From contig WHVA01000567.1 in NCBI GenBank assembly GCA_015179125.1, positions 1 to 64,000 on the forward strand: 64,000 bases of DNA. Direction: 5' to 3'. This document shows, piece after piece, positions 10,505-19,507 of the stretch; within the stretch, counting starts at the first letter, position 1; the number at the start of each line of letters is the position of its first letter. The DNA comes from Gautieria morchelliformis. Taxonomy: Eukaryota; Basidiomycota; Agaricomycetes; Gomphales; Gomphaceae. The position numbers and the translations under genes are program-made. The notes beneath the pieces were generated by a model. It did not search any database, was not told the origin of the DNA, and was given only the letters and a program-made list of their open reading frames with translations.

Positions 10505-11535
10505 TGTCAAGATTGGTTTTTAGGTGTTAATGTCGTGTATTAGTGAACACAGCAAATGCCCGAATGACTTGTGCGAATAAGTATGCCATTCGGCGAATAT
10601 GTGAACCAATGAATGTTCACAAGAAAGGAGGGTTGCCTGGGCGGGGCTCGCCCTATCTACAGTCGTAGTGAAATGGCCCGTGGCACTTGACAATACAACG
10701 TGCAAGGTGTCACGGAAGGGCTGTCTAAGTAGCAACAATCCCTTCACCAGCGAAGGTGCTCCTTCGGAGCCCTTCGCCAACAGCGCAGAAGATAGTTCGG
10801 AGGCTAAGGTAACGAAGGTGAAGTATGAGAACTCACCAGTGATGTCTAAGTCCTCTGCTGGTCGGAGATAGAAATCTCCAAGAGAAGGCTCAAGACGATG
10901 ATCACAGCGAGGTCAAGTTTGCACAAGATGGACGACGTGTGATAATTGAACTGGGGAATATACATGCAAATGCAAACTACTTATGTCGAATGCTCGTAAG
11001 GTATTAGCGAATAGGAAAGAGGCCGTCGTGAGTCAGGGTCGGCTAGGGGTGCGCAGTCATGATACTAAGTAGATGGAATAAACATACAATAGAGTGAGGG
11101 AAGAATGTGAACATGAAATGACGGAGAATAAAGGTGGCGAAGGCACTTATGGACAAAACCATGTCTTGGGACCCGCATACATGCTACCCTGCACGGACTC
11201 TTCGTCTACTGGGTTGATCCCGCACGACCTATGGAAGGGGCGTCCTGAGAACACACTTTGGCCATACGAACACCCAATGGGGTTGGATTAAGAAGATGAT
11301 GGGGTTAATGATGAACCATCATGCTGGGTGAATGGTATTGATCATATTTGATGGCGTGCCTGCTGGTGAAATGCGCGAGCAGCGAATAGCGGTTCGGAGA
11401 ATGGGGCGAACAACAGGTAGAGTGGACGTAGAGGAGGAGTGGTCGGAGGGTGCGGCGAACTCTGGCGAAGATGCTAGGGAGTGACGAGGGGGAACATAGA
11501 GACAGTGGGGGAAGAGAAATAGACAGGTCATGACA
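10505..11535. repeat. Solo LTR, 1031 bp, inside chromovirus A
   Basis: The insert begins TGTCAAGATT and ends CATGACA, giving TGTCA/TGACA terminal inverted repeats. AGTAC at 10500-10504 and again at 11536-11540 is a perfect 5-bp target-site duplication. Removing insert and one copy rejoins the chromovirus coding sequence. No long coding frame lies inside. A 5'-truncated relative is at 35264-36059. Confidence 0.9.
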
Positions 11536-11540
11536 AGTAC

Positions 11541-12029
11541 CAGGTTGGAGACAAGGTGTATTTAGATGCAAGTGACATCCGCACCACACGCCCTTCGCAG
11601 AAGCTTGCCCACCGCTACCTTGGGCCCTTCACAGTGATGTGGAGGGTTGGACGGAACCCGTACCACCTCCGACTTCCGAACTCCATGTCCCACCTCCATC
11701 CTGTCTTCAATGTAGTGAAGTTGCTCCCTGCGCTTGAGGACCCAATTCCAGGCCGGAAAGCTCATCCACCACCTCCACCAGAAATTGTAGATGGGGAAGA
11801 GCACTATGTGGTGGAACGGATCCTGGACAGCCGGTTTGTGCGAGGACAGCTCCAATTCCTCACGAAATGGGAAGGGTATGGGTATGAGGAGAATTCGTGG
11901 GTCCCAGAGCAAGATCTTTCTGCTCCAAACAAACTCCGTGAGTTCTACAGGACACACCCTGGTGCCCCTCGTCAAATCTGTTCGCTGGCCTTTCGATCCC
12001 TCATGTCCCATGCTTCGAGGACGCAGCAT
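11541..12029 (+). pseudogene. Chromovirus A C-terminus: GPY/F region and chromodomain
   Basis: The frame resumes after the solo LTR with VGDKVYLDASDIRT, then LGPFTVMWRVGRNPYHLRLP (GPY/F-like) and HPVFNVVKLLP. The chromodomain follows at about 11805-11960: EHYVVERILDSRFVRG, LQFLTKWEGYGYEENSW and EQDLSAPNKLREFY. Such domains direct chromovirus integrase to heterochromatin marks. This stretch is open to within 20 bp of the polypurine tract. Confidence 0.88.
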
Positions 12030-12032
12030 GCT

Positions 12033-12045
12033 AGAGGGGGGGTGA
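12033..12045 (+). promoter_or_regulatory. Polypurine tract of chromovirus A
   Basis: AGAGGGGGGTGA lies directly before the TG of the 3' LTR. A purine tract at this place primes plus-strand DNA synthesis in LTR retrotransposons. Confidence 0.8.
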
Positions 12046-12536
12046 TGTCAGGGGACACCCTGTTTTCCATTTCCAGTTCTGACACCACACCCAGTTCCGA
12101 CTCCATTTCCAACTCTGCTTCCGGTTCCGATTCCATCTCCGACTCCGCTTTTGGAAATGATTCCGCTTCTGGGAGAACTTCCACCAGTTCTGTTCGCTTT
12201 GCCAGTTCCACTCCAAGTTCCAACTCCCACTCTCGGAACAGTGTTGGAGGTCAAGCGACTCGCGTAATAGGTGGCATCAAGGGTCGATCAAGGGTCAGGG
12301 AGGTCAGGGAGATGCAGGGTTGATGGCAAGTGCCAAGTGTTGTCCCTGACTGCAGAGTGTAGTATAATACAGACTCGCTGACATTGGGGATCCTTAGACT
12401 TTTCTCTTTGGATTTCCCCTTGTCAGGTGAGAATCTCCTCTCTTGTAATACTCTGTTCATTTATACATACTTTGAATTTCCCCTTGTCAGTTGTGTGGTA
12501 GTGTGATCTCCACAACCAGCTAGTGTTCCCCTTACA
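12046..12536 (+). repeat. 3' LTR of chromovirus A
   Basis: Starts TGTCAGGGGACACC and ends CCCCTTACA, 491 bp. U3 (12060-12245) is made of degenerate TTCCGA/TTCCAC hexamers. TATAAT at 12363-12368 and AGACTTTTCT at 12396-12405 mark the probable promoter and transcript start. The element lies inside reverse-strand sequence of the same family, which resumes at 12537. Confidence 0.9.
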
Positions 12537-12723
12537 CAAAGGAGGAGAAGTATAGGATGGGATTTCCAGTGTTGGGAGCTCAACGTAAGAAGAAGGGCTG
12601 TCATACGCCATGTGTGTGGAAGGGGTTGTGATCTCCAAGTTGCTATCTCTGATTCTGAACACACCTATGGTGAATGCAACGCACAGTAGGACCACCAGTC
12701 CTCTAGTGGAGAGACTTTTCTGC
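12537..12723 (-). pseudogene. Leader and gag start of reverse-strand chromovirus B
   Basis: Reading leftward from 12723 this is the family leader plus gag start (shared MAYDSPSSYVELPTLEIPS), matching 1-454. It stops at 12536 where chromovirus A's 3' LTR ends. Chromovirus A therefore appears to have inserted in opposite orientation into the gag of this older copy. Confidence 0.7.
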
Positions 12724-12925
12724 TGTAAGGGCAACCCTAGCTGGTTGTGGAGGTCACACTACCACACAACTGACAAGGGGAAATCAGGAGTATGTATAAA
12801 TGAACAGAGTATACAAGAGAGGGGATTCTCACCTGACAAGGGGAAATCTGAAGAGAAAAGTCTAAGGACCCCCAATGTCAGCGAGCCTGTATTATACTAT
12901 GCTAGTCCGCAGCCAGGGACCACAT
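12724..12925 (-). repeat. Truncated LTR of chromovirus B (reverse)
   Basis: Starts TGTAAGGGCAACC at 12724 and matches the R/U5 half of the family LTR up to about 12925, where U3 is lost. The self-priming pair is kept: AGACTTTTCT at 12712-12721 outside the LTR and its complement at 12854-12863 inside. Confidence 0.8.
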
Positions 12926-13084
12926 CTACGGCTGCCACCCGGTGCCACCTCCCTGGACACAGGTCGATTCTCACTGGGCATGAGGCCTGAGGGGGCTGCT
13001 GTGTTCTGTACCTGCTCTCTCACCCTACACTCCATATCTCTCTCTACACCAAGTTATCACATCCGTACTACGTCGTAATCAAGG

Positions 13085-14172
13085 TTTACCAACGGCAACA
13101 TCGATCAGGTGGAAGTGGCCCCTCTTGAAACAATCGGCTTTTCTCGCTTGAGACCAAGGGCTTCCGATGTCAACAAATTTCTCATAGTTTGCCAGACGCA
13201 TGACTTCTTTTACCTTGATCTGCAAACCAATGACACTGGACGACATATCCTTGCAGACGAGCAGAATGTCCTGAAAGTGATGGAGGGTTACTTCGGTCAG
13301 TCTCTCGAGACTAAAATGAAGGACGATCGAAACTCGGTGCTCCATGGGTAAGCCTCAAGGTGTCGTGAATCAGTCTTGATGAAGTGCGACGCGGAAAAAA
13401 TTGTCCTAGATATAAGCCCGTTGGAGTCTTTTCAAGAGTCACCGAGAATTCCAAGGATTGCTATGAGACACTGAAAGTAAGAGTGTTCTATCAAATGTTG
13501 AACAGCAAGAAGTGACTATCAATAGGTCTCACCTATCGAAATGGTCGAGAAATCAACCAATCTTCCCAGAGTCATCAAGGAAAACGTTAGAGTTGTTCGA
13601 CAGCTATATCTCCCTCTCGCAGCACATCACACAGACGATGCTATCGGCTTGTCCGTTCTGAAACTGCAAGGCGCCAGCCGTCTTGAGTACAAACACCGCA
13701 GTAGCGAACCGAGCAATACTACACTCTTCCTTCTGAGCTATCCCCCGAATATAGACAACCACAATATGGTCAAAACAAGCACACTGACATAGGTTCCCTC
13801 ACGCTGCTCTTCAGCAATCAGTGGGGCCTGCAGGTTGTGACTCCGGAAGTCAAATATTGGACTTACGTGCAGCCCAGGCCTGGACACGCTATCATCAACG
13901 TCGGCGACTCATTGCGGTTCCTATCCGGTAAAAGGCTCATGTCGTGCCTGCATCACGTCATGCCGTTTAAACCGACCGAGCATCGTTACTCCATCGCGTG
14001 CTTCCTCGGGCCCGAGAGTGCGGTAGAGCTCAAAGACACCGAAGACAGCAAAGTGACGGCGGAGTGGTTTGACAACAAGTACGTCATGTTCGCAGAACCG
14101 CACGGAGTTCAAGCCGAGAGCCCGACGTTGACTGGTGGGGTAGAACAAATGTTGGTAACGGCTGGAGTCTAG
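13085..14172 (+). pseudogene. 2-oxoglutarate/Fe(II) dioxygenase (isopenicillin-N-synthase-like), frameshifted
   Basis: A multi-exon oxygenase gene. Exon 1 (about 13085-13350) carries the N-terminal DIOX region (QTHDFFYLDLQTNDTG). A GT-AG intron leads to exon 2 (13410-13476, YKPVGVFSRVTENSKDCYE), then an intron of about 49 nt leads to exon 3 from about 13526. Iron-binding HTD (in HTDIGSLTLLF, about 13780), the distal histidine in CLHHVM and the 2-oxoglutarate-binding RYSI motif are all present. HTD lies one frame away from the preceding ATG-GTC-AAA; one G appears lost near 13768, so the reading breaks just before the metal site. No good start codon is seen upstream, where chromovirus sequence begins within about 160 bp. 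The family includes many secondary-metabolism oxygenases; its substrate cannot be told. Confidence 0.75.
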
Positions 14173-14852
14173 CGTCGACAAAGATTGTAAGTTGCTTCTC
14201 TCGTTTCATCAAATCTAGTGAACCATTCACATCGTTCAATATTAGCGATGGTAATATATGCAATCACAATGGTTGCTAAAATGCACTGTGGCAACCCGCA
14301 CCGAAATGATCCCGCGACAGTGTCCAATTCGTCTATGACATTCCTTAGTGTCTCCAGCAGCAGAAGAAGATAAGTACCACGATCAGGGGAGGATCCGCGA
14401 TGTGAATGCTGCACCAAACGAGGAGGCTGATCGTGAGGTTGTTACTATGTGGTGACGGCCCCGTAGCAGAGGGCTGGGTGATCCAGGACTGTCACAGGCA
14501 ATTGAGTGGGTGCCGCAGCTTGTTCTACAAAGCTTCTCAATCCGCCACGTGGACTGTCGTTTATGGGGGAATCCCTTGAGTGGTTATGGTGCAGCCTGTC
14601 AAGAGCAAAAGAGAGACGACGCACATATCGGACGTGGGGCGGGAAAATATCAAAGCCTCAACGCAGCGCTGTGCTTGGTCATAGATCAATCGATCCATAG
14701 GTAAGCGAGAAGTTGGGGTGATGATACGACATGTTGAGCTGAGAGTTGACTGCGTAGCCGAAAAAACATATTGGAGAGCATGTAGATGTGGGCAGCTTAC
14801 ACAATTAATTATCATCAGGACGAACGATGCGGTGTAGGACAATCGGCGCACT

Positions 14853-15137
14853 GTGGTTATATCCAAGCGAGCACAACGAGAGGCTAGAAAGCTTCAAAAT
14901 AAGCGTTCGATGTATGCTTTGGGAATGTGGAAGGGCGGGAAACCGAGTGCTGTACCGAAGTTCCACGCTGTCAGAGGAGAATGCTGTAGAGTTTATATGT
15001 ATGACTCGAAAGGTTCTCACCCGTTGCATCGTCCTTTCTCTTTCGAGCCAACAAGGCACCGAACCGCTGTTGACCCAAAGGACTGTAAGCGCTCGAATTT
15101 GGATGGGAATGCTTTGGACGGTCAGTGGAAAGACTGA
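14853..15137 (+). CDS. Hypothetical short ORF
   Basis: An open frame of 94 codons with a basic N-terminus (KRAQREARKLQNKR) and a cysteine pair (GECCRVYMYD). I do not recognise a family. It lies in the part of the duplication not found in the second copy. It could be an exon of a larger gene or chance; no splice partners were identified. Confidence 0.25.
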   Translation: MVISKRAQREARKLQNKRSMYALGMWKGGKPSAVPKFHAVRGECCRVYMYDSKGSHPLHRPFSFEPTRHRTAVDPKDCKRSNLDGNALDGQWKD

Positions 15138-15835
15138 GATTTGCTAAGAAGTCGTGCGACTGAGGGTTCGCCAGCAAGCAGAAAACTGACAGGGAGTATG
15201 AAGGTGTCCTTGGAGAGTCAGATTATGGCAGACTGAGGCATTCCTATTCAATCGTTCCACGAGTACTGAGACCACAAAGTAACAAGGCACAAGGAGGTGA
15301 CAGAACATTAGCAGTCGAATGCCGATAGAAGCAGCTCCCATCTGACATTCAGGAAACTGTTAATAGTCAGTAATACCCCACAACCACCCTCCGCAGACTG
15401 TCCCGTACATACTTCCAATTTTTTGGAATGCCAAGGCCCACTATGCACACGGGAATAACCACAATATTTCAAGACCGAAGGGTTGTGCCAACGCAGATAA
15501 GCATACGCAAAGCGATTTCCGTGAGCCGACAGGGAACAACGCATTCCCCGCAGGCTGCTCTCGATGCCCAGACCTGCAGTTTCAAGCGAAATGCCATATT
15601 GAAGTTCATCAAGTTAAACATTGTGCCTCCGCCGTCAGTGGACCTAATGCCGATAGAACATAAGACAGATCACTGACAAGCTGTAAGAAGTGAAAAACCC
15701 TGGATCACATTCAGGGACAGGACACAAGGAAGTTCTATTCACAGCCCGTTACAGCCATGCTCCTGGTCCCTTCAATAAGGGCGACAATGACAAAGCTGTA
15801 AGAGTAAGCGAACAGAAGATCCCCTGACGACACAA

Positions 15836-16048
15836 GCCGGTAAGGTCATCGTGCCCCCCCAACGTGCAAGCAGAGGTCGAAGGACGAGGGCGGCAAAATT
15901 TGGCTAACCAGTGATGACCGCTGTGCGGTCATTTTAGTGGTTAAACTAAAAAGAACAGATACTACACTTGATCTAAGCCTGTATGGTTAGCTGCTGTGCA
16001 GTCTAGGTTATTCGGCGCGTACCAAAAGGCCAGAGTGGTAAAGAAAAT
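15836..16048 (-). pseudogene. U2 snRNA pseudogene with 44-nt intron
   Basis: On the minus strand the U2 signature is clear: CTGGCCTTTTG at the 5' stem-loop, GATCAAGTGTAGTATC with the branch-site-binding segment, stem IIa TTTTAG/CTAAAA, stem IIb TGACCGC/GCGGTCA and an Sm site AAATTTTG. The 5' stem-loop is interrupted by a GT-AG insertion at 15979-16022 with CTAAC near its 3' end. Compared with the copy at 49195-49432, the stem-loop IV core (TATTGCAGTACC) is deleted near 15845 and the TATA box upstream is lost. It is therefore probably not functional. Confidence 0.8.
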
Positions 16049-16558
16049 CGCATTTGAGCCCCGCTTGCATGCTTTTGTGGGCGCTTGGAGTATTGTGCAC
16101 AAAATACTCCACAGGCCCGCTGCCCACACTCCACGGAGCCTCCACCTACCGTGGCACCTCCTATTCTCTTTCCTTTTCCTACGCTTTACCCTCTTCTCTG
16201 CTAGTAGCTGCTGGGAGAAGATATCCGCTCGCAACGGTGCCTCCTGGGGACAGCGCTTGTGAGGTCTTGTGTCACATCTGGTTGTGCGTCGAGATGCTAT
16301 GAGCTGCGGTGTACATCGATGAAAATAACAGGTACGGTTGGTGCCTTTGTTTTAGTTCAATGATGCTGATTGAGCCACGTCGCTTTATAAAATTTGGGCT
16401 CTTCATTAGGCTTGATAAGAGATGCGCTGCGTTTCTGTTTGCTTGTAGATCCAGGCTTCTCCTGGCTTAGAGTCTTTCCACATGTTGTGAAATTCAGATC
16501 ACAGCAATGTCATATGTGTCTATCTAGCAAACCGTTGTCGACCAGGACTTGTAACATA
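16049..16558. other. Intergenic, no gene seen
   Basis: This stretch contains the right end of the segmental duplication (to about 16430). No convincing coding frame, repeat boundary or RNA was seen in the remainder. Confidence 0.5.
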
Positions 16559-17441
16559 CTACCATAACGACTCTCTATTCTGAGGCGGACAAAGAGAGTC
16601 CGTAATGTACTGGGAACCCCCTCTTTGATCAAGGCTAGCGAAACACATGCCTATAAGTGCTTTATGCACAAGTGGATTATCATGAAGGTCATGAATCTCG
16701 GACAACGACAACTCGTTCCTGCCGGTTTTGACGAAAATCATGATCACCCGACCGTTGGTGCATGCTCCCCAAGTGGTTTCAAAAAAGTACAGTTGACCCC
16801 ATAACTACTCAGGAGTCAGTTTGTCCTATGCTCTACTACATCAATTACATACCTGTCTCAGCAACTTAGCAGTTGATCCTTCCTGTGTCCATGTGAATGC
16901 TCCTGAGCCTCGGACAGCCACTGTAGAACTGAAAATATTTGTAAAGACATTATTTGGGTATCCCCACCACGTCTTAACCTCGATGATAGCTGTGTGTCGC
17001 TTCGGTTGTGAACCCATGTAAAGCAAGAAATCTGGAAACCCGGCATTGGTCTTTACACCTGGGGTGCGATGAGCCTTTGGGCAACTTCGGCCCCATTGTG
17101 GGTAAAATAAGGTCTGTGGAGCTTGACCAACATTGGATTCATAGCGTGACTGAAAATGAGCCTCAGTCCATGCTATTCTGCTTGCGAAACACGGCATGCA
17201 TACCTCTAAAACCAAGTTGAGCAGTTCAATGATCTGGACATGAACCTCATCCTGAACTGCAGGTTCTGATGTCATGGCTGCAGGACTTCTCCGCTCATGC
17301 ATAACAAACCATGGGAATAGTTTATCGAGGACATTGGCTTGCTGCTGCCGACTAGGGAGCCCAACTGTAACACCTACACACCGGCCAGTATGAATCCTTA
17401 GCACATTTGTTGCAGCGTGACCTGGGGGCACAACTGTTGGC
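16559..17441 (-). pseudogene. PD-(D/E)XK nuclease-like gene, 3' part, split by the LINE
   Basis: Reading leftward: exon 1 continues from the LINE target site at 17441 to 16853. A 48-nt GT-AG intron (16805-16852, with CTGAC branch-like motif) follows, then a last exon 16804-16559 ending in TAG. The predicted core has GFPDFLLYMG then AIIEVKTWWG about 16 residues later, the D...ExK spacing of PD-(D/E)XK nucleases. Two conserved-looking aromatic blocks (KLFPWFVMHERRSP; WGQLYFFETTWGACTNGR) lie either side. The 5' part of the same exon is at 23849-24206, and the codon phase is continuous when the LINE and one 12-bp target copy are removed. Function beyond the fold is unknown. Confidence 0.7.
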
Positions 17442-17601
17442 GAACTCCTTTTGCACTCCGACCACCACCATCGCCTGGGCGCACTTTTAGTTCTTTCCTT
17501 ATTTTACTTTACTCCTCCTCTCCATACACACACTACTGCATCTACCTACGTACATACACACTCTGAGCGCCCTGCACACGCCTGCCACGGAATCCGGCCT
17601 C

Positions 17602-18537
17602 ATGTCGAACGACACGTCGGCTAGCGGGGCAAAAGGCAGGAACACGCCTACGCAGCACCCAGTCATGACACCATCCATGGCACAGGCCAAGCTCGACGCT
17701 CAGGGAAGAATCCAGCCTAGGGCAGCTGCGGGCCCTGCACGAGAGAAGCAGACAGAACCGACGAAAAGAAGCGAGAACGCGGCTGAGAAAAAGGCACATG
17801 CGACCCGGGTGACCACCAGAGGGGCAGCGCCGGACCAGGAGGCACTCACAGGGGAGGAGATAAGGGTCTTACCGGGGCAGGAGATAGCGGATGGCGAAGC
17901 AGGTAAGCTCTACTTGGAACGTACCTTGCTGACGGTACCCGGCGCGCCCTGGACAGTCAGCGCTCTGTCCACCGCCATATTACAGGTGACCCAGTACAAG
18001 GGACTACCGCGCCAAGCGATAAACACGATGAGGTCCATCGCGTTCATACTGGAGGAGGTGGAGGATGATGCCAGATATGAGAAGATCGTGAGCCAGGTCA
18101 AGGAGGGTCTCGCCGCGGAAGGAGACGCACTTTCAGCCAAGATTGCAGAGGCAACGGCTCTGATAGATAAAGCCACCGCTGCGGCTGAGACCGCGGCAAG
18201 ACTCTCTCACCAAGTTACTGAGGACGCGGCCGCGGCAGTCCAGACGATCCAGTCGGTGTCGAATACGGTCGCTACCTCGGCGACCCAACTCAACGAGACG
18301 TCGACTACGTATAGAGACGCCGTATTGAAAGCAGCAGCGACATCGCAACACACGCTGCCCGGCGCCGTCACGCTCGATGCCAGAGTCCGGGCGAGGGAGG
18401 GCATCAAGCAAAGACAAGTGCTGGTGGATGCCGCGAGCGCAGGAGAGCGCATCCTCGCCGACCTTGATGACATCGGGCTGGCGTTAAAGGCCAATGAGAC
18501 CATAAGCGACCTCAGAGGGGGAAAGGCTGGTTGTTAG
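17602..18537 (+). pseudogene. LINE ORF1, N-terminal part
   Basis: Starts at MSNDTSASG and runs 311 codons. The N-terminal 100 residues are basic and low complexity. Residues about 150-290 are rich in alanine and heptad-like spacing (AEGDALSAKIAEATALIDK; AAETAARLSHQVTEDAAAA), consistent with a coiled coil for ORF1 multimerisation. The stop at 18537 follows a one-base shift near 18520-18530; the frame continues at once in another register with RLVVSARRLVNGG. Confidence 0.75.
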
Positions 18538-18539
18538 CG

Positions 18540-19507
18540 CAAGGCGGTTGGTCAACGGCGGGGTGCTGTACGAGCTCAACACGGAGGAGGCGGCGAGGTG
18601 GCTCAACGAGGCGGGGAATAGGACCCGATTCACAGAGGCCCTAGCGCCCGACGCGAGGATGAAAACGAGGTCATTCCCGCTCGTGATCCAGTTCATACCG
18701 CTGCACTTCGAGCCGGAAAGGGAGGGAGACCTGCGGGGCATAGAGGTGGTCAACAGGCTCCCGAGGGGAGTGATCAACAAAGCCAGGTGGATCAAGCCAA
18801 AGCAGCGTAGGGCAGCTAGCCAACCCTGCGGCCACACCATCATCACGTTCGCCACGCCGGAAGCGGCCAACAAAGCAATCACCAACGGACTTATAGTCTG
18901 TCAGAAGAGGGTTTATGCGGAAAAGTGCAGGAAAGAGCCCACCAGGTGCCTCAAATGTCAGGGGTGGAATCACCTGTCATACGCATGCCCACAGGAACAC
19001 GACACCTGCGGCACCTGCGGGGGGAGGCACAAGACGTCCACTTGCGATCAGACCGGACGGCGGTGCATTTCCTGCAGGACAGACGGCCATGCTAGCTGGT
19101 CCAGGGCTTGCCCGGTCTTCCTGAGCAAATGCACGGAACTCGACTCTAGGTTGATTGAGAACCTAATGCCGTATTTCCCAACTGAAGAAGTGTGGACCCA
19201 CATCTCACAGCCCTCCAAAGCGTTGGCCCTGTTGCCCCCGCAGGCAGAGCAACAGGCCGCGCCACAGCACAATGGGGGTTGGGAGACGGTCACAAGACAC
19301 ACGGGCCGGCTCAGGCAAACGATACTCCCTTACGAATGGCGAGCTCCAGGGCCGGCAGCGGATAATCACCTGCGAGCGAGTCCCTCACAGCCCGTGCGGC
19401 AGCATGGGAGCCCGACCACCTCTTCCAACAGCATCGCCCTGGGCCCCACCAATAGGTGGGGAGACACAGAAGGACACAACGGGCCGCCCTCCTCTGCCCT
19501 CCACTGA
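18540..19507 (+). pseudogene. LINE ORF1, C-terminal zinc-knuckle part
   Basis: Continuing ORF1 in the shifted frame, this holds a conserved gag-like region (RSFPLVIQFIPLHFEPE) and three consecutive CCHC knuckles at about 18945-19120: CLKCQGWNHLSYAC, CGTCGGRHKTSTC and CISCRTDGHASWSRAC. A polar tail follows and the stop at 19507 overlaps the ATG of ORF2, as in other LINEs with coupled ORFs. Confidence 0.8.

Larger units (their letters stand above)
935..12536 (+). mobile_element. Ty3/gypsy chromovirus A (Tf1/sushi-like), 5' end missing
   Basis: A plus-strand chromovirus whose parts run in the order gag (955-1620), protease (about 1900-2310), RT (about 2640-3400), RNase H (3419-4060), integrase (9441-10504), chromodomain (11805-11970), polypurine tract (12033-12045) and 3' LTR (12046-12536). 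The C-terminal chromodomain and the self-priming signature place it with Tf1/sushi elements. Its gag N-terminus and 5' LTR are absent because reverse-strand element C ends at 934, directly inside gag; they should lie left of the window if C is a nested insertion. Two later insertions split it: a copia element (4083-9440) and a solo LTR (10505-11535). Many stops and frameshifts show it is dead. Confidence 0.85.
14335..16430. repeat. Segmental duplicate shared with 48470-49890
   Basis: Blocks of strong similarity recur in the same order in both places: GACATTC..TAGTGTCTCCAG, the CGTAGCAGAGGG stretch, CAGCCCGTTACAGCCATGCTCC, AAGAGTAAGCGAACAGA, the U2 locus and GAAAATAACAGGTAC. About 14560-15700 of this copy has no clear partner in the other, so the duplicates differ by large indels. 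Confidence 0.7.
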
